From Vibrio palustris (GTDB lineage Bacteria; Pseudomonadota; Gammaproteobacteria; Enterobacterales; Vibrionaceae): a DNA stretch of 64,000 nt. The notes beneath the pieces were generated by a model. The model did no database searches and had not been told where the DNA came from. It was given only the letters and a program-made list of their open reading frames with translations. A program made the translations under genes and the position numbers. The stretch lies in contig NZ_AP024888.1 in assembly GCF_024346995.1 (NCBI RefSeq), positions 124,001 through 188,000 on the forward strand, written 5' to 3'. Below, one piece after another: positions 28,148-36,360 of this stretch. How positions within the stretch are numbered: the stretch's first letter is position 1; each line of letters begins with the position of its first letter.

Positions 28148-28564
28148 ATGTCATCGATGGCCGCATTAAGTCATGTATTAACCGAGTTCTACGATAAAAT
28201 GGCCTCATGGGAAGCCTCAGTGGTCCGCGAATCTGACTATTCGTTAGCACAAATTCATACATTAGAAGCGCTGGGTAATCACGGCGCGATGAAAATGAAA
28301 GAGTTAGCGCATCATTTAGGTATCACCACTGGCACGTTGACCGTGCAAGTCGATAAGCTGGTAAAATTGGGGCTGTTGACTCGCCAATATAGTGAGCATG
28401 ACCGCCGGTCTATTGTGGTCGACCTCACTGAGCCTGGACGGGAGATTCATCGCCATCATAACGGTTTGCATTTGTCATTGACGGAAGAGTTGACCAAAGG
28501 ATGGAGTGATGAAGAGCGTCAGCATTTAATGGCGTTGCTGCATCGCGTCAATCGGGAGTTTTAA
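28148..28564 (+). CDS. MarR-family regulator co-transcribed with the metal exporter
   Basis: About 138 residues with a MarR winged helix: MKMKELAHHLGITTGTLTVQVDKLVKLGLLTRQYSEHDRRSIVVDLTEPG (the DxRS wing is present). It starts at once after dmeF. I chose the ATG at 28148, with AGGAG six bases upstream; an ATG at 28142 is too close to that site. It most likely represses its own operon through the twin palindrome in front of dmeF and lifts repression under metal stress (inference). Confidence 0.87.
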   Translation: MSSMAALSHVLTEFYDKMASWEASVVRESDYSLAQIHTLEALGNHGAMKMKELAHHLGITTGTLTVQVDKLVKLGLLTRQYSEHDRRSIVVDLTEPGREIHRHHNGLHLSLTEELTKGWSDEERQHLMALLHRVNREF

Positions 28565-28578
28565 CTCATTAAGCCTTT

Positions 28579-29031
28579 TCACTGTTCGCTTTCATTGGTG
28601 GTTTGATGATGAATAAGACGTGCCCCGTTTTTATGCACTCCCTTACTATCGTTTGGGTTGTAGAGGGCACAGTGATCCAGTGATAAGCAACCGCAGTTAA
28701 TACAACTGCCCAGTTGGTTCTGCATCATTTTTAAACTGATAATCCGCTCTTCAAGTAACGCATGCCAAGATTGACTTAGCGCCTGCCACTGCTCAGTGGT
28801 CGGGGCTTGGTTTTTTGGCAATATCTCTAACGCCTCGACGATCTCTTGTAAGGTTAATCCGACTTGCTGAGCGGCTTTGATCACCGCGATTCTGCGTAAT
28901 ATCGTGCGCTGATAGCGCCGCTGGTTGCCCGCGTTGCGGGTGCTGAGAATTAATCCTTTTTCTTCATAAAAGTGCAGTGTCGCGACACTGACACCGGCGC
29001 GTTTCGCGACTTCTCCTACGCTCATGTCCAT
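28579..29031 (-). CDS. soxR: Redox-sensing regulator SoxR
   Basis: A 150-residue MerR-family protein, close to E. coli SoxR (154). The N-terminal helix-turn-helix is VGEVAKRAGVSVATLHFYEEKGLI, a dimerisation helix follows, and the [2Fe-2S] ligands are in CINCGCLSLDHC, the exact C-x2-C-x-C-x5-C pattern. SoxR is oxidised by redox-cycling compounds and activates promoters with an overlong spacer. A perfect SoxR box lies between it and the divergent ABM-domain gene. No soxS is visible. Confidence 0.96.
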   Translation of the reverse strand: MDMSVGEVAKRAGVSVATLHFYEEKGLILSTRNAGNQRRYQRTILRRIAVIKAAQQVGLTLQEIVEALEILPKNQAPTTEQWQALSQSWHALLEERIISLKMMQNQLGSCINCGCLSLDHCALYNPNDSKGVHKNGARLIHHQTTNESEQ

Positions 29032-29053
29032 TGATTTTTTTCCTTAAAAACGC

Positions 29054-29084
29054 TTGACCTCAAGTTAACTTGAGGAATTATCTT
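29054..29084 (+). promoter_or_regulatory. SoxR-dependent promoter with perfect SoxR box
   Basis: CCTCAAGTTAACTTGAGG at 29058-29075 is an 18-bp perfect palindrome equal to the classical soxS-promoter box. It lies between a -35 TTGACC (29054-29059) and a -10 TATCTT (29079-29084) with a 19-base spacer, the layout MerR-family activators act on. The promoter points to the ABM-domain gene at 29179. Confidence 0.92.
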
Positions 29085-29178
29085 AGCACAAACATCGCGC
29101 ATAACAGTACCGATAACTGCTAATACGTCTGTTGTATAAATCAGGCTGTTGATTATCCTCATCACAAGGAAGCGAGTA

Positions 29179-29652
29179 ATGCTAAATTATCATGACTATA
29201 TTGAGCCACTACTAAAAAAAACTTATCAAGAGCCTCAGGTATTGGCATCAAATTCCAATAAGCGTGGCGTGCTGTATGCACTTCTCTCGAATTATCACAG
29301 TTGGCGTAGGCGTCGTCTGCCACAACCGGGCTCAAAGCATCCGCAAGATATGTTTATCGCGGTGTATGAATTTACGGTAGTTGACGGTAAGCAAACGGAT
29401 TTTCGCCGTGCTTGGCAAGTCGTGACCGAAGGAATTTACCAGCAATGTGGCAGTTATGGTTCGCGTTTACATAGGACGGAAAACCCGACTGTATTTATCG
29501 GTTATGCGCAGTGGCCGAGCCAAGAGGCATGGGCCGCTAATCGAGCGCTCAAAGGGGCAAAATATCAACGCGCTCGTGAGCAAATGCAAGCTTGGTTAGT
29601 GTCATCCTCGACTCGTTATTGTCTGACAGTGTGCGATGATCATTTAGCTTGA
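29179..29652 (+). CDS. ABM-domain (antibiotic biosynthesis monooxygenase-like) protein, SoxR target
   Basis: A 157-residue protein with an ABM-type dimeric ferredoxin fold in the middle and C-terminal half (DMFIAVYEFTVVDGKQTDFRRAWQVVTEGIYQQCGSYGSRLHR and VFIGYAQWPSQEAWAANR). It is governed by a perfect SoxR box. In Pseudomonas aeruginosa a gene of this kind (PA2274) also belongs to the SoxR regulon, which supports a role in handling redox-cycling metabolites. I chose the ATG at 29179, after AAGGAAG. The exact reaction is unknown. Confidence 0.85.
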   Translation: MLNYHDYIEPLLKKTYQEPQVLASNSNKRGVLYALLSNYHSWRRRRLPQPGSKHPQDMFIAVYEFTVVDGKQTDFRRAWQVVTEGIYQQCGSYGSRLHRTENPTVFIGYAQWPSQEAWAANRALKGAKYQRAREQMQAWLVSSSTRYCLTVCDDHLA

Positions 29653-29685
29653 AATTATGGAGTTAACCATATGTATTGGTATTTT

Positions 29686-30039
29686 TCAGTGAGTGCTCAT
29701 CGTATCGAGTGAATGTGCACCCGCGAACGTTGTGGGCGTCAGTAATGGCGTCTGAGATGTCAGACGGTGATACATCGCCTCACGACGTAGCTCAAGTACT
29801 TCGGCAATGAACGTATCTTGAGCGCGTAGACCAAAATGCATGGCGTAATTTTTGATTTTCGCCACTTCGTCTGCGCTGAGTTTATAAACTTCTTGTTTTA
29901 AACGTGCTTCGGCTTCTTTTTTAATCAACCCTTGCTGTTGCAGCAATTTAATGATTGCTTTATCGACGTTGTTAAACTGTTTGGTCAATGGTCTATGCCT
30001 TTCATTATGGGGTGCTAATGGCATGACTAAGCCTGTCAT
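29686..30039 (-). CDS. Hypothetical protein
   Basis: A 117-residue protein of no family I recognise. The central part is helical and charged (NNVDKAIIKLLQQQGLIKKEAEARLKQEVYKLSADEVAKIKNYAMHFGL), and the C-terminus is Thr/Pro-rich and probably disordered. The start is uncertain: ATGs lie at 30039 and 30024. An imperfect hairpin (ACGAGATGCGT/ACGCATATCTCGT) lies just upstream at 30044-30072. It does not look like part of an operon. Confidence 0.55.
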   Translation of the reverse strand: MTGLVMPLAPHNERHRPLTKQFNNVDKAIIKLLQQQGLIKKEAEARLKQEVYKLSADEVAKIKNYAMHFGLRAQDTFIAEVLELRREAMYHRLTSQTPLLTPTTFAGAHSLDTMSTH

Positions 30040-30162
30040 GCTAACGAGATGCGTACTCTACGCATATCTCGTGACAGTTTGTTTACGATAATGACAAGAT
30101 ACGATTAAGCTTTGTAAGAGATTAAGGGGGTTAAGTCAGAATTGGCGAGAAAAGAGACAGTT

Positions 30163-30199
30163 ATGGATGCATTGATGGTTTTCCAGTCAATACATCCAT
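30163..30199. terminator. Hairpin downstream of the aspartoacylase gene
   Basis: Stem ATGGATGCATTGA/TCAATACATCCAT with one G-T pair and an 11-base loop, 17 bases beyond the aspartoacylase stop. There is no clear U-tract, so the terminator role is tentative. Confidence 0.4.
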
Positions 30200-30215
30200 T
30201 ATTTAGGTGAAGGCG

Positions 30216-31091
30216 CTATTTCAGTGAAACAACGCGTTTTTCGGCCAGCTCCATCGCGACATGGCTGAGACAATAGGCCGCTTCATTGATGAAGTGAGGG
30301 TAAACGTCATAATTTTTGTCCCACAGGATGTTATCACCTTCTAGAGTTATAAACATGGGCTCGCCGGGGCGTAATACTTCAAAATCCCGGCCATTCAGGT
30401 TGGGGTGTACCATCGCGGTGCGAACACCTGATTCATCAACGGGGAGCGTCATGTGGCCAAGATAGAAGTAGCCGTCGTAGTCTTGGTTTAAGGCTGGCAG
30501 GGCATTTTGGTTGGCAAGATCGATGTAGTCCAATACGGCGGTGAGCATGGTTTTCATCAGTTCTAGCGTCTCGAATTGGAGCGCGCCGTGGGCTTGTGCG
30601 CCGACTTCAATCATAACGCCCGCGTCACCAAGGCTGCATAAATACGCTTGTTCGTGCCAAGTAATCTGGTCTTCAAACAGAATATAAGCATCCGGCATAT
30701 GTTGTTTTACGTAGGCGCCCATTTTTTTATAGTATGGCGAGCTTGAGAGTAAGATAAGCGTCGCGCCCATATTGCTGGTGGTGTTATGTAAATCAATCAC
30801 CATTTGTTGTGGTTGGTTGGCGTAGGTTGCTCGCAGTTGCTGTGCAATGGTTACTTCGTTACATGGTGTTGCTTGTGTTATGGCTTGTGGACTGAACTGA
30901 CGATTCAAATCTTGATCCACATAACGTACGCCTTTTTCTATTGCTAACGGGTTTGCCAGGATTGGTTCAACCGTAAATGACGAGCGATTAGCATGATACA
31001 AATCTTGTTGAATTAAATGATGAAGATAGATACCCGAAAGCTCATTGCCGTGAGTCCCTGAGACGAGTAGTACGCTATCGATCGGTTCCAT
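30216..31091 (-). CDS. Aspartoacylase (AspA/AstE metallohydrolase family)
   Basis: A 291-residue zinc hydrolase: GTHGNELSG supplies the first His and Glu ligands, VDQDLNRQF the substrate-Arg loop, MVIDLHNTTSNMG the second His ligand, and GVMIEVGAQAHG the catalytic Glu. The pattern matches aspartoacylase, which cleaves N-acetyl-aspartate or similar N-acyl amino acids, rather than succinylglutamate desuccinylase, as no arginine-catabolism genes lie nearby. It is monocistronic. Confidence 0.88.
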   Translation of the reverse strand: MEPIDSVLLVSGTHGNELSGIYLHHLIQQDLYHANRSSFTVEPILANPLAIEKGVRYVDQDLNRQFSPQAITQATPCNEVTIAQQLRATYANQPQQMVIDLHNTTSNMGATLILLSSSPYYKKMGAYVKQHMPDAYILFEDQITWHEQAYLCSLGDAGVMIEVGAQAHGALQFETLELMKTMLTAVLDYIDLANQNALPALNQDYDGYFYLGHMTLPVDESGVRTAMVHPNLNGRDFEVLRPGEPMFITLEGDNILWDKNYDVYPHFINEAAYCLSHVAMELAEKRVVSLK

Positions 31092-31360
31092 GATATAAAA
31101 ATCCTATAAACATAAATGGGCAAGATGGTCATTGTATCGCAAAGAGAACGATGCCTCTCGCCATAGGGAATAGAGACAAGGTCAAGTGAGACCTTATACC
31201 GAGATGAATAACATAACAGATTTTAGCAATCTTGCTAAGCGACTGAAATGATAGGAGTGTATAGGTGTTCGTCGAGACGATGAATATGCTGAGCTAGTGT
31301 CATGACTGATTGACAGCAACTGATACAACAACATATGGATTTATCAAAAAGGAAGTTAAT

Positions 31361-31858
31361 ATGGATGTAGTCGCGGCGCACTTGAGTTTAGCGCCAATGA
31401 TCGCTGAATTTGCGCAAGAATGTGCTGATGTGGGGATCACGAAATATCACGGCGTTGCCGATGATCCAAGTGGGTATGTGCAGCGTTTGGTCGAGCGTTC
31501 ACAATGGACTGAGTCATTAGCGGATGGCCGATTACCCAGTACGACCTATTTTGCCGTGCGCGATGACCGTATCGTCGGTGCCATTCGTGTTCGGCGGGGG
31601 AGTACGCCGAATGTCGATAATGTGATTGGGCATATTGGTTATGAAACACGCCCTAGCGCGCGCGGGCAAGGTATTGCGACACAGTTATTGCAGTGGGTGC
31701 GACAACATGCGATCGCCGAGCCAGTGATGGTGAGTTGTCAGGTTGGTAATCCTGCCTCTCAGCGTGTGATTGAAAATAGTGGTGGCGTGTATATCGGCAA
31801 CTATATTGACGAGTATGAAGGGGAAGTGAAACGTTTTACACTGACCCCAGTTGTTTGA
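31361..31858 (+). CDS. GNAT-family N-acetyltransferase
   Basis: A 165-residue acetyltransferase. GHIGYETRPSARGQGIATQLLQWV is the acetyl-CoA-binding motif A, and VGNPASQRVIENSGGVYIG is motif B. The start at 31361 follows AAGGAAG; a frame extension to 31310 lacks such a site. The substrate is unknown. It is convergent with the methyltransferase gene across a hairpin. Confidence 0.87.
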   Translation: MDVVAAHLSLAPMIAEFAQECADVGITKYHGVADDPSGYVQRLVERSQWTESLADGRLPSTTYFAVRDDRIVGAIRVRRGSTPNVDNVIGHIGYETRPSARGQGIATQLLQWVRQHAIAEPVMVSCQVGNPASQRVIENSGGVYIGNYIDEYEGEVKRFTLTPVV

Positions 31859-31895
31859 GTGGTAGTTGTTTGAGGGTTTGCAGGTGAAAGCAGAA

Positions 31896-31932
31896 CGTAT
31901 CACGCCATTGTATTGCATTAGGGCGTGATACG
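31896..31932. terminator. Hairpin between convergent genes
   Basis: Stem CGTATCACGCC/GGCGTGATACG (11 bp) with a 15-base loop, midway between the acetyltransferase and methyltransferase stop codons. No U-tract. Confidence 0.5.
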
Positions 31933-31942
31933 AATTGCGCTG

Positions 31943-32704
31943 TTATGTAAGCGCTGCAACTTTTTCAGCATGAAAACGTAAACGGACATAATCGGCAACC
32001 CAGCCTTGCTCTGCCGAATAGAGCTGCGGTTCAACACGCTGCGCGGTTTCTCGTAAGAAGGTCTCTTCTAAAGCAGGAGGCATCCCCGAAATAATGTGGT
32101 TAGCGAAGATTTTCAGCCATGCTTCTACGCCTGATTTTAACGGCGTAGGGCGCGCAAACAGTTCAATGGAATGGACTTTAAACCCATGCGCTTCAAGCTG
32201 TTTTTGGTACTCTTCAGCGGTTGGGAAGTACCAAGGGTTACGAAAGTCGCCCATCTCTGGATTGGCAGCAACCACCTCTTTCATGGCGGTAGTTAACGCC
32301 TGAATATTCCCTGCGCCGCCAAATTCTGCGACAAATCGGCCATTGGGTTTTAACGCCTTATTTACGCCGCGTAATACTGCCTGATAATCCGTCATCCAAT
32401 GCAGCGCTGCATTACTAAACACGGCATCAAAAGACGCGGGAAAGGTGAGGGCATCACCACTCATGACTTCTGCTTGAAGCCCCCGTTGCTGCATGGCTTG
32501 CACCATACTGGCGCTGGCATCCACACCATATACTTGAGCGCCAGATTGGGCGATTTGTTCAGCAAGCTCACCAGTACCACAGCCTAAATCTAAAATGGCC
32601 TCATTGGCTTGTGGATTCAGCAAATCACTGACTGAGCGACCAAAGTCTGAGACAAAATTCGCGTCTTGTTGGTATTGCTTGGCATTCCATTGTTGTGATG
32701 ACAT
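31943..32704 (-). CDS. Class I SAM-dependent methyltransferase
   Basis: A 253-residue methyltransferase. Motif I is ILDLGCGTGELAEQIAQSG, followed by VYGVDAS (adenosine ribose contact), FDAVFSNAALHWM (motif IV) and PNGRFVAEFGG. It resembles the trans-aconitate methyltransferase/UbiE-like group of small-molecule enzymes; the substrate is not predictable. AAGGAG lies nine bases ahead of the ATG. Confidence 0.87.
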   Translation of the reverse strand: MSSQQWNAKQYQQDANFVSDFGRSVSDLLNPQANEAILDLGCGTGELAEQIAQSGAQVYGVDASASMVQAMQQRGLQAEVMSGDALTFPASFDAVFSNAALHWMTDYQAVLRGVNKALKPNGRFVAEFGGAGNIQALTTAMKEVVAANPEMGDFRNPWYFPTAEEYQKQLEAHGFKVHSIELFARPTPLKSGVEAWLKIFANHIISGMPPALEETFLRETAQRVEPQLYSAEQGWVADYVRLRFHAEKVAALT

Positions 32705-32898
32705 CCTTTCTCCTTAGGTAATCGTTAAGCAGAGCACCGTCGCCAGCAGCGCATTGCATAAAATTGAATATACCCTAAAAGTAGCGCGGCGGTCATTAGT
32801 TAAGCTTATAATATTAAAGCATAAAGGTGATGGTTAGGTGTGAGCTTAAGACGGGCCCTTACGCAACATAAGCGGCCCAGAGTGACGTATAATTATGC

Positions 32899-33549
32899 CT
32901 AAGCGATATCAATCCCCGCTTCATCTTCGTCGACAATTTCTGTTTCTTGTAGCGCCTCCTGAAGCCAACGCTGCATCATCTTATCGTTTATTAAGCGCTG
33001 TTGGTATTGCGCGGCAGCGGGGGATAATTCAATGCCATAGGTCATAAAGCGCAGCGCCACTGGCGCAAACATGGCGTCAGCAATCGACCACTCACCAAAT
33101 AACCATTGCTGTGGATATTGCGCCATCTGCTCGCTCCACAAGGCATCGATACGGGCAATATCTCGTTGCGCAGCATCGCTAAGAACTAAGTGACGTTTCG
33201 CGCGGCAATTCATGGGCATTTCACTGCGTAATGCGGTGAACTCAGATTGCATTTCACCGCTTATGGCTCGCGCTTTTGCCCGTTCGAGGCGATTCGCAGG
33301 CCAAGCTTGGTTATCTAAATACGCGTCATTGAGATATTCCATAATGGCGAGTGAGCCCCAAATAGGCTGGTCATGGTCAACTAACAGCGGGACTTTATTA
33401 TTGGCCGCAAACGGGTTTAACGTGGTGTAAAACTCGGTAGAGAATAACGGCAATTTGTGGATATTAACGTTTAAGTTAAAGCGCTGCGTGAGATACCAAG
33501 CGCGCAGCGACCAAGTTGAATAATTTTGGTTGGCAATAAAAAGCTTCAT
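32899..33549 (-). CDS. Glutathione S-transferase family protein
   Basis: A 216-residue protein. The N-terminal thioredoxin-like domain reads IANQNYSTWSLRAWYL (active-site Ser/Thr region) and NKVPLLVDHDQPIWGSLAIMEYL, the latter with the cis-Pro and the SLAI glutathione contact. An all-helical C-terminal domain follows. It is the last ordinary gene before the accessory block that begins near 33.6 kb. Confidence 0.87.
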   Translation of the reverse strand: MKLFIANQNYSTWSLRAWYLTQRFNLNVNIHKLPLFSTEFYTTLNPFAANNKVPLLVDHDQPIWGSLAIMEYLNDAYLDNQAWPANRLERAKARAISGEMQSEFTALRSEMPMNCRAKRHLVLSDAAQRDIARIDALWSEQMAQYPQQWLFGEWSIADAMFAPVALRFMTYGIELSPAAAQYQQRLINDKMMQRWLQEALQETEIVDEDEAGIDIA

Positions 33550-33602
33550 ATAACATCCTGTTAGTAGTCGTGGTGTAAGTCAGTGCTTAGTAAACTAAAA
33601 AA

Positions 33603-33700
33603 TCCGCCTCGGGTATAACGGATAGTATTGATAGCTTCTATTAATAAAAGTGATGGATGTATGGATACCGATGCGCACAGCGCTATTCAGCACTATGGAT
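33603..33700 (+). repeat. Dispersed repeat, copy A (left edge of the cassette block)
   Basis: Shares GGATAGTATTGATAGCTTCT and the following TATTAATAA...GATGGATG...TATGGATA with copy D at 57436-57516, and CTATTCAGCACTATGGATGT with copy B. Copy D is the promoter and first codons of a LysR gene, so copy A looks like a displaced 5' fragment of such a gene. Confidence 0.75.
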
Positions 33701-34019
33701 GTCTTATTATTAGCGCTTTTTGATGCTTGCTAGTTGCATGCCTGCTTTTTATGACTTAAGTATGGTTTAGTTGCTTGATTTGTCATGTTAATGTCAATAA
33801 AGTGTATTGAGCCCAATCACTGACCACTATATCGACCAGAATAACACGCTGGGATAAATGATATAGCGCGCATGCTCGAATTTGTATTTTGAGTTACTTT
33901 TGGGTGATTCAAAAACCTCTTTTAAAACAGTAGCCTAGAGACGTATTTTGAGCGATCAGGCTCGGAGAAAACGCGCATACGCACTATTTAAAAGGTTAAC
34001 TTTAAAAAGAGTATCGAAC
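33701..34019. other. AT-rich spacer at the left edge of the cassette block
   Basis: No gene is apparent. Near 33971-34021 the text ACGCGCATACGCACTATTTAAAA...AGTATCGAACATGG resembles the leader before the gene at 48953, suggesting another, more decayed copy of that cassette leader. Confidence 0.45.
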
Positions 34020-34239
34020 ATGGATGTAATTAAATTAGGGTATTTATAATGCTCTTAAGTTTTCGTATGGTCTTTTGGCTGTAGCCATATTCATTGTAGT
34101 TGTAGCACTAATGGTTTTTATTTTTTCAAGTGTGCTTAGCTTTATTGGAATACTATTCATATCAATGGGTATCGCTATACCGTGTTATGTCATTTTCTGC
34201 ATTTTTAAAGAAATTTTCCAAATCTGTAGAAAAAGTTAA
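34020..34239 (+). pseudogene. Decayed small membrane-protein gene, frameshifted
   Basis: An ATG at 34020 behind AAAGAG opens a frame that stops after nine codons (MDVIKLGYL). One frame over, an open stretch continues to the TAA at 34237-34239 and encodes two hydrophobic helices (about FSYGLLAVAIFIVVVALMVF and SFIGILFISMGIAIPCYVIF). The stop lies inside the first attC site, as in true cassette genes. I read it as a small two-helix membrane protein broken by a one-base shift; the family is not recognised. Confidence 0.4.
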
Positions 34240-34305
34240 CAAGGCTAGTCAACATCAGCGCACCAAAACACGTGCGCTTGGCGGCCGTTGCTAGCGGCGT
34301 TAAAC
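34234..34305 (+). repeat. attC recombination site 1
   Basis: R'' AGTTAAC and R' GTTAAAC bound a 72-bp element. Inside, GCTAG-T-CAAC pairs with GTTGCTAGC, leaving one unpaired T, the extrahelical base that defines attC polarity. Orientation places cassettes in the plus direction. Confidence 0.75.
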
Positions 34306-34322
34306 AGTAAAAAGGAGCGGCG

Positions 34323-34703
34323 GTGGAAAATAACAAGGAAGTTCAAATTCTGGAAGCTGAAGAATTATTGTGTAAAGCAATGCTTGAGTCTGACACTATT
34401 AGCTTAGACAAGCTATTGTCATCCAATTTGATTTTTACGAATCATTTAGGTCAAATCCTTGGCAAAAAGGATGATTTAGAAGCACATAAATCAGGTTTGT
34501 TGCGTATCTCTCATATTTCAGTTGAAGACCAGCAGATAAAATTGCAACAGGATACAGCGGTTATATTTGCCAAAGTAACAATCAATGGTAACTATGATGG
34601 TAATCCAGCGAATGGAACATTTAGGTTCACCCGAGTTTGGCAAAATACAGAAGGTAATCACTGGGAAGTAATAGCTGCCCATTCGAGTTTAATGACTGTT
34701 TAA
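34323..34703 (+). CDS. DUF4440/SnoaL-like (NTF2-fold) protein
   Basis: A 126-residue protein starting at GTG with AAAAAGGAG upstream. The pattern ILEAEELLCKAMLESDTISLDKLLSSNLIFTNHLGQILGKKDDLEAHKSG and FRFTRVWQNTEGNHWEVIAAHSS is that of DUF4440 nuclear-transport-factor-2-like proteins, small cone-shaped folds that bind or turn over small molecules. Function unknown. It sits directly behind attC site 1 and its stop overlaps the next attC left end, so it is a typical single-gene cassette. Confidence 0.82.
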   Translation: MENNKEVQILEAEELLCKAMLESDTISLDKLLSSNLIFTNHLGQILGKKDDLEAHKSGLLRISHISVEDQQIKLQQDTAVIFAKVTINGNYDGNPANGTFRFTRVWQNTEGNHWEVIAAHSSLMTV

Positions 34704-34801
34704 CAAGTCGCTGCAATGGAAGCATTACGGTCCGCAGTTTTTGTAATAATATATTTATTTTTTATATTTCAATGGTTTAGACATTAATTTTAGCGTTAGA
34801 T
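34698..34801 (+). repeat. Probable degenerate attC site
   Basis: R'' GTTTAAC at 34698-34704 and R' GTTAGAT at 34795-34801 are present, but the inner arms do not pair convincingly. Confidence 0.4.
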
Positions 34802-34852
34802 TTAAATTTTAAAACAATCATAATTGAATATTTAAGTATACTGGAGTTCCAT

Positions 34853-35155
34853 ATGACAATTATCAAAAAAGTTCTATTAATATCTCTCATTCTATTTAAT
34901 ACATTACAAGCACATGCTTTTGGCATTGATCAAGATACATTGTGTACAACTGTAAGTTGGAAAGCTGCTGACAATGAGAGTAAATGTAAAGAAGGAAACA
35001 AAATTGCGTTTTTGCCAAATTCATTTGGAAATGAGCAGCTACCAATTATGTTTGTAGCATTGAATTGTGATTTAAATCACAATATAAGTCTAACTAATGG
35101 AGGGGCAGTCTGTATATTTAAGCCTGCAAAAAAAATAGTTAAGGCTTCAAAATAA
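34853..35155 (+). CDS. Small secreted hypothetical protein
   Basis: A 100-residue protein with a clear signal peptide (MTIIKKVLLISLILFNTLQAHA, cleavage near HA-F). The mature part has four Cys (CTT, CKE, NCD, VCI), probably forming disulphides in the periplasm. TGGAG precedes the ATG at proper spacing. No family recognised. It occupies its own cassette in the block. Confidence 0.7.
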   Translation: MTIIKKVLLISLILFNTLQAHAFGIDQDTLCTTVSWKAADNESKCKEGNKIAFLPNSFGNEQLPIMFVALNCDLNHNISLTNGGAVCIFKPAKKIVKASK

Positions 35156-35156
35156 A

Positions 35157-35243
35157 GCTAACCCTAATAAACAAGAACCCATATTTTGTAGTGCAATAAC
35201 TGAGTATTGTGATAGCGTCGCTCACCACTGATCGGCGTTATGG
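35157..35243 (+). repeat. Probable attC site with a good right end
   Basis: The right end TAGCGTCGCTCACCACTGATCGGCGTTATGG closely matches that of the attC at 46270-46396. The left end (AGCTAAC near 35156) is poor. Confidence 0.5.
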
Positions 35244-35337
35244 TGCTTTCATCTAAGATTTTCATATGCGCCTTATTGCCTTATCTCTTTGTTGCATATT
35301 CGTCGTTAAAGTAGTTGTACTTATTATAAGGTTATCT

Positions 35338-36360
35338 ATGCTGTCGTACTACGAGCGCAATATTGACTATCTCGAGTTAGAACTTAAGTCTATCCCGACT
35401 AAAGGAAATGTTCGTTTTCTATTAAACAAGCACATCATTCCTCACTTGAAGAAAGCTGCAGAAGAAAAGACAGCAGTATTTTCAACAAAAAATAAAACTG
35501 CCTCTCTACATGTGCATTCTGTTGATGTAGACGATGTAAACGAAATAGCTGTTATCCTTTTCCACTATACCGACATGAACCTCACAGATCCTGCGTTTAA
35601 GAATATGAAGTCCGGATCTGTTCGTATTGCAGGAAAGTCAATAGGTGAAGGTGTTGCTGTATCAGCTCATTTAGTTGTAGACTTAAAACATTTTAAAGGA
35701 CAGCAAGCACCTGTTCACTTAGCTTTGCTAGAGGTAGTGCCAGGTATAAATAAATCGCTAGTTGAGCGAGCTTTGACGAGCTTATTTAACAAAACAATTA
35801 TCCGTCCTAAATGGACATTCACACCTAAGAATGAAAAGAAAAGTAAGCCATGCCGTCCAAGTTTTAGGTTAAATAATCTAGCTTCAGAGAGCTTATCAGA
35901 AGGGTTGAAAACTCGCCGTCTAACAGGTGTTACGCTTGTTAACAAAAAAAGTGAGGATGACTTCGATGAAGATGAGCTAATCACCAAGGAAGCTCAGGTC
36001 AGTTACGCTATAGGTGCTAACATGGGAGAAGAAGCTGCTGAGCAGCTTCTTTATCGCCTTTCTAGAAAGGCGAAAGATAAAGGGTATTCAACCTTAAAAG
36101 TACAATATGATGACGAATATCGAGGTACTAGAACTGGTAAGTTCAACTCACTAGAAGAAGATGTGATTAAACGAGCGGCTGGCGTGTTTAGTAAGCGCGG
36201 TAAGGTTTATACCGAAAGCCAAATTCAGCAGTGTCAGGAAAGTCAACACAGTCAATTGGTAAGGAAAATTAAATCCTTAATATGTAAAGAGTGTGGGGTG
36301 GAATATGTTGAAAGCGACAACGAAGAAGTTACTGAAGCCACTTTATTACCTCAGAATTAA
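35338..36360 (+). CDS. Unrecognised 340-residue soluble protein, first gene of a two-gene cassette
   Basis: From the ATG at 35338 (TAAGG seven bases upstream) the protein begins MLSYYERNIDYLELELKSIP. It shows an alpha/beta stretch with HVHSVDVDDVNEIAVILFHYTD and GEGVAVSAHLVVDL, then a helical C-terminal half ending with two Cys (ICKECG). There is no signal peptide in this form; an upstream ATG (35266) would add a hydrophobic segment but lacks a ribosome-binding site. I do not recognise the family. The next gene overlaps its 3' end by 56 bases in another frame, so the two are surely translated together. Confidence 0.72.
   Translation: MLSYYERNIDYLELELKSIPTKGNVRFLLNKHIIPHLKKAAEEKTAVFSTKNKTASLHVHSVDVDDVNEIAVILFHYTDMNLTDPAFKNMKSGSVRIAGKSIGEGVAVSAHLVVDLKHFKGQQAPVHLALLEVVPGINKSLVERALTSLFNKTIIRPKWTFTPKNEKKSKPCRPSFRLNNLASESLSEGLKTRRLTGVTLVNKKSEDDFDEDELITKEAQVSYAIGANMGEEAAEQLLYRLSRKAKDKGYSTLKVQYDDEYRGTRTGKFNSLEEDVIKRAAGVFSKRGKVYTESQIQQCQESQHSQLVRKIKSLICKECGVEYVESDNEEVTEATLLPQN

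Noticed and set aside
33550..34320. Search for an integron integrase or attI at the left edge
   Set aside because: No reading frame of the right size and no tyrosine-recombinase motifs on either strand.
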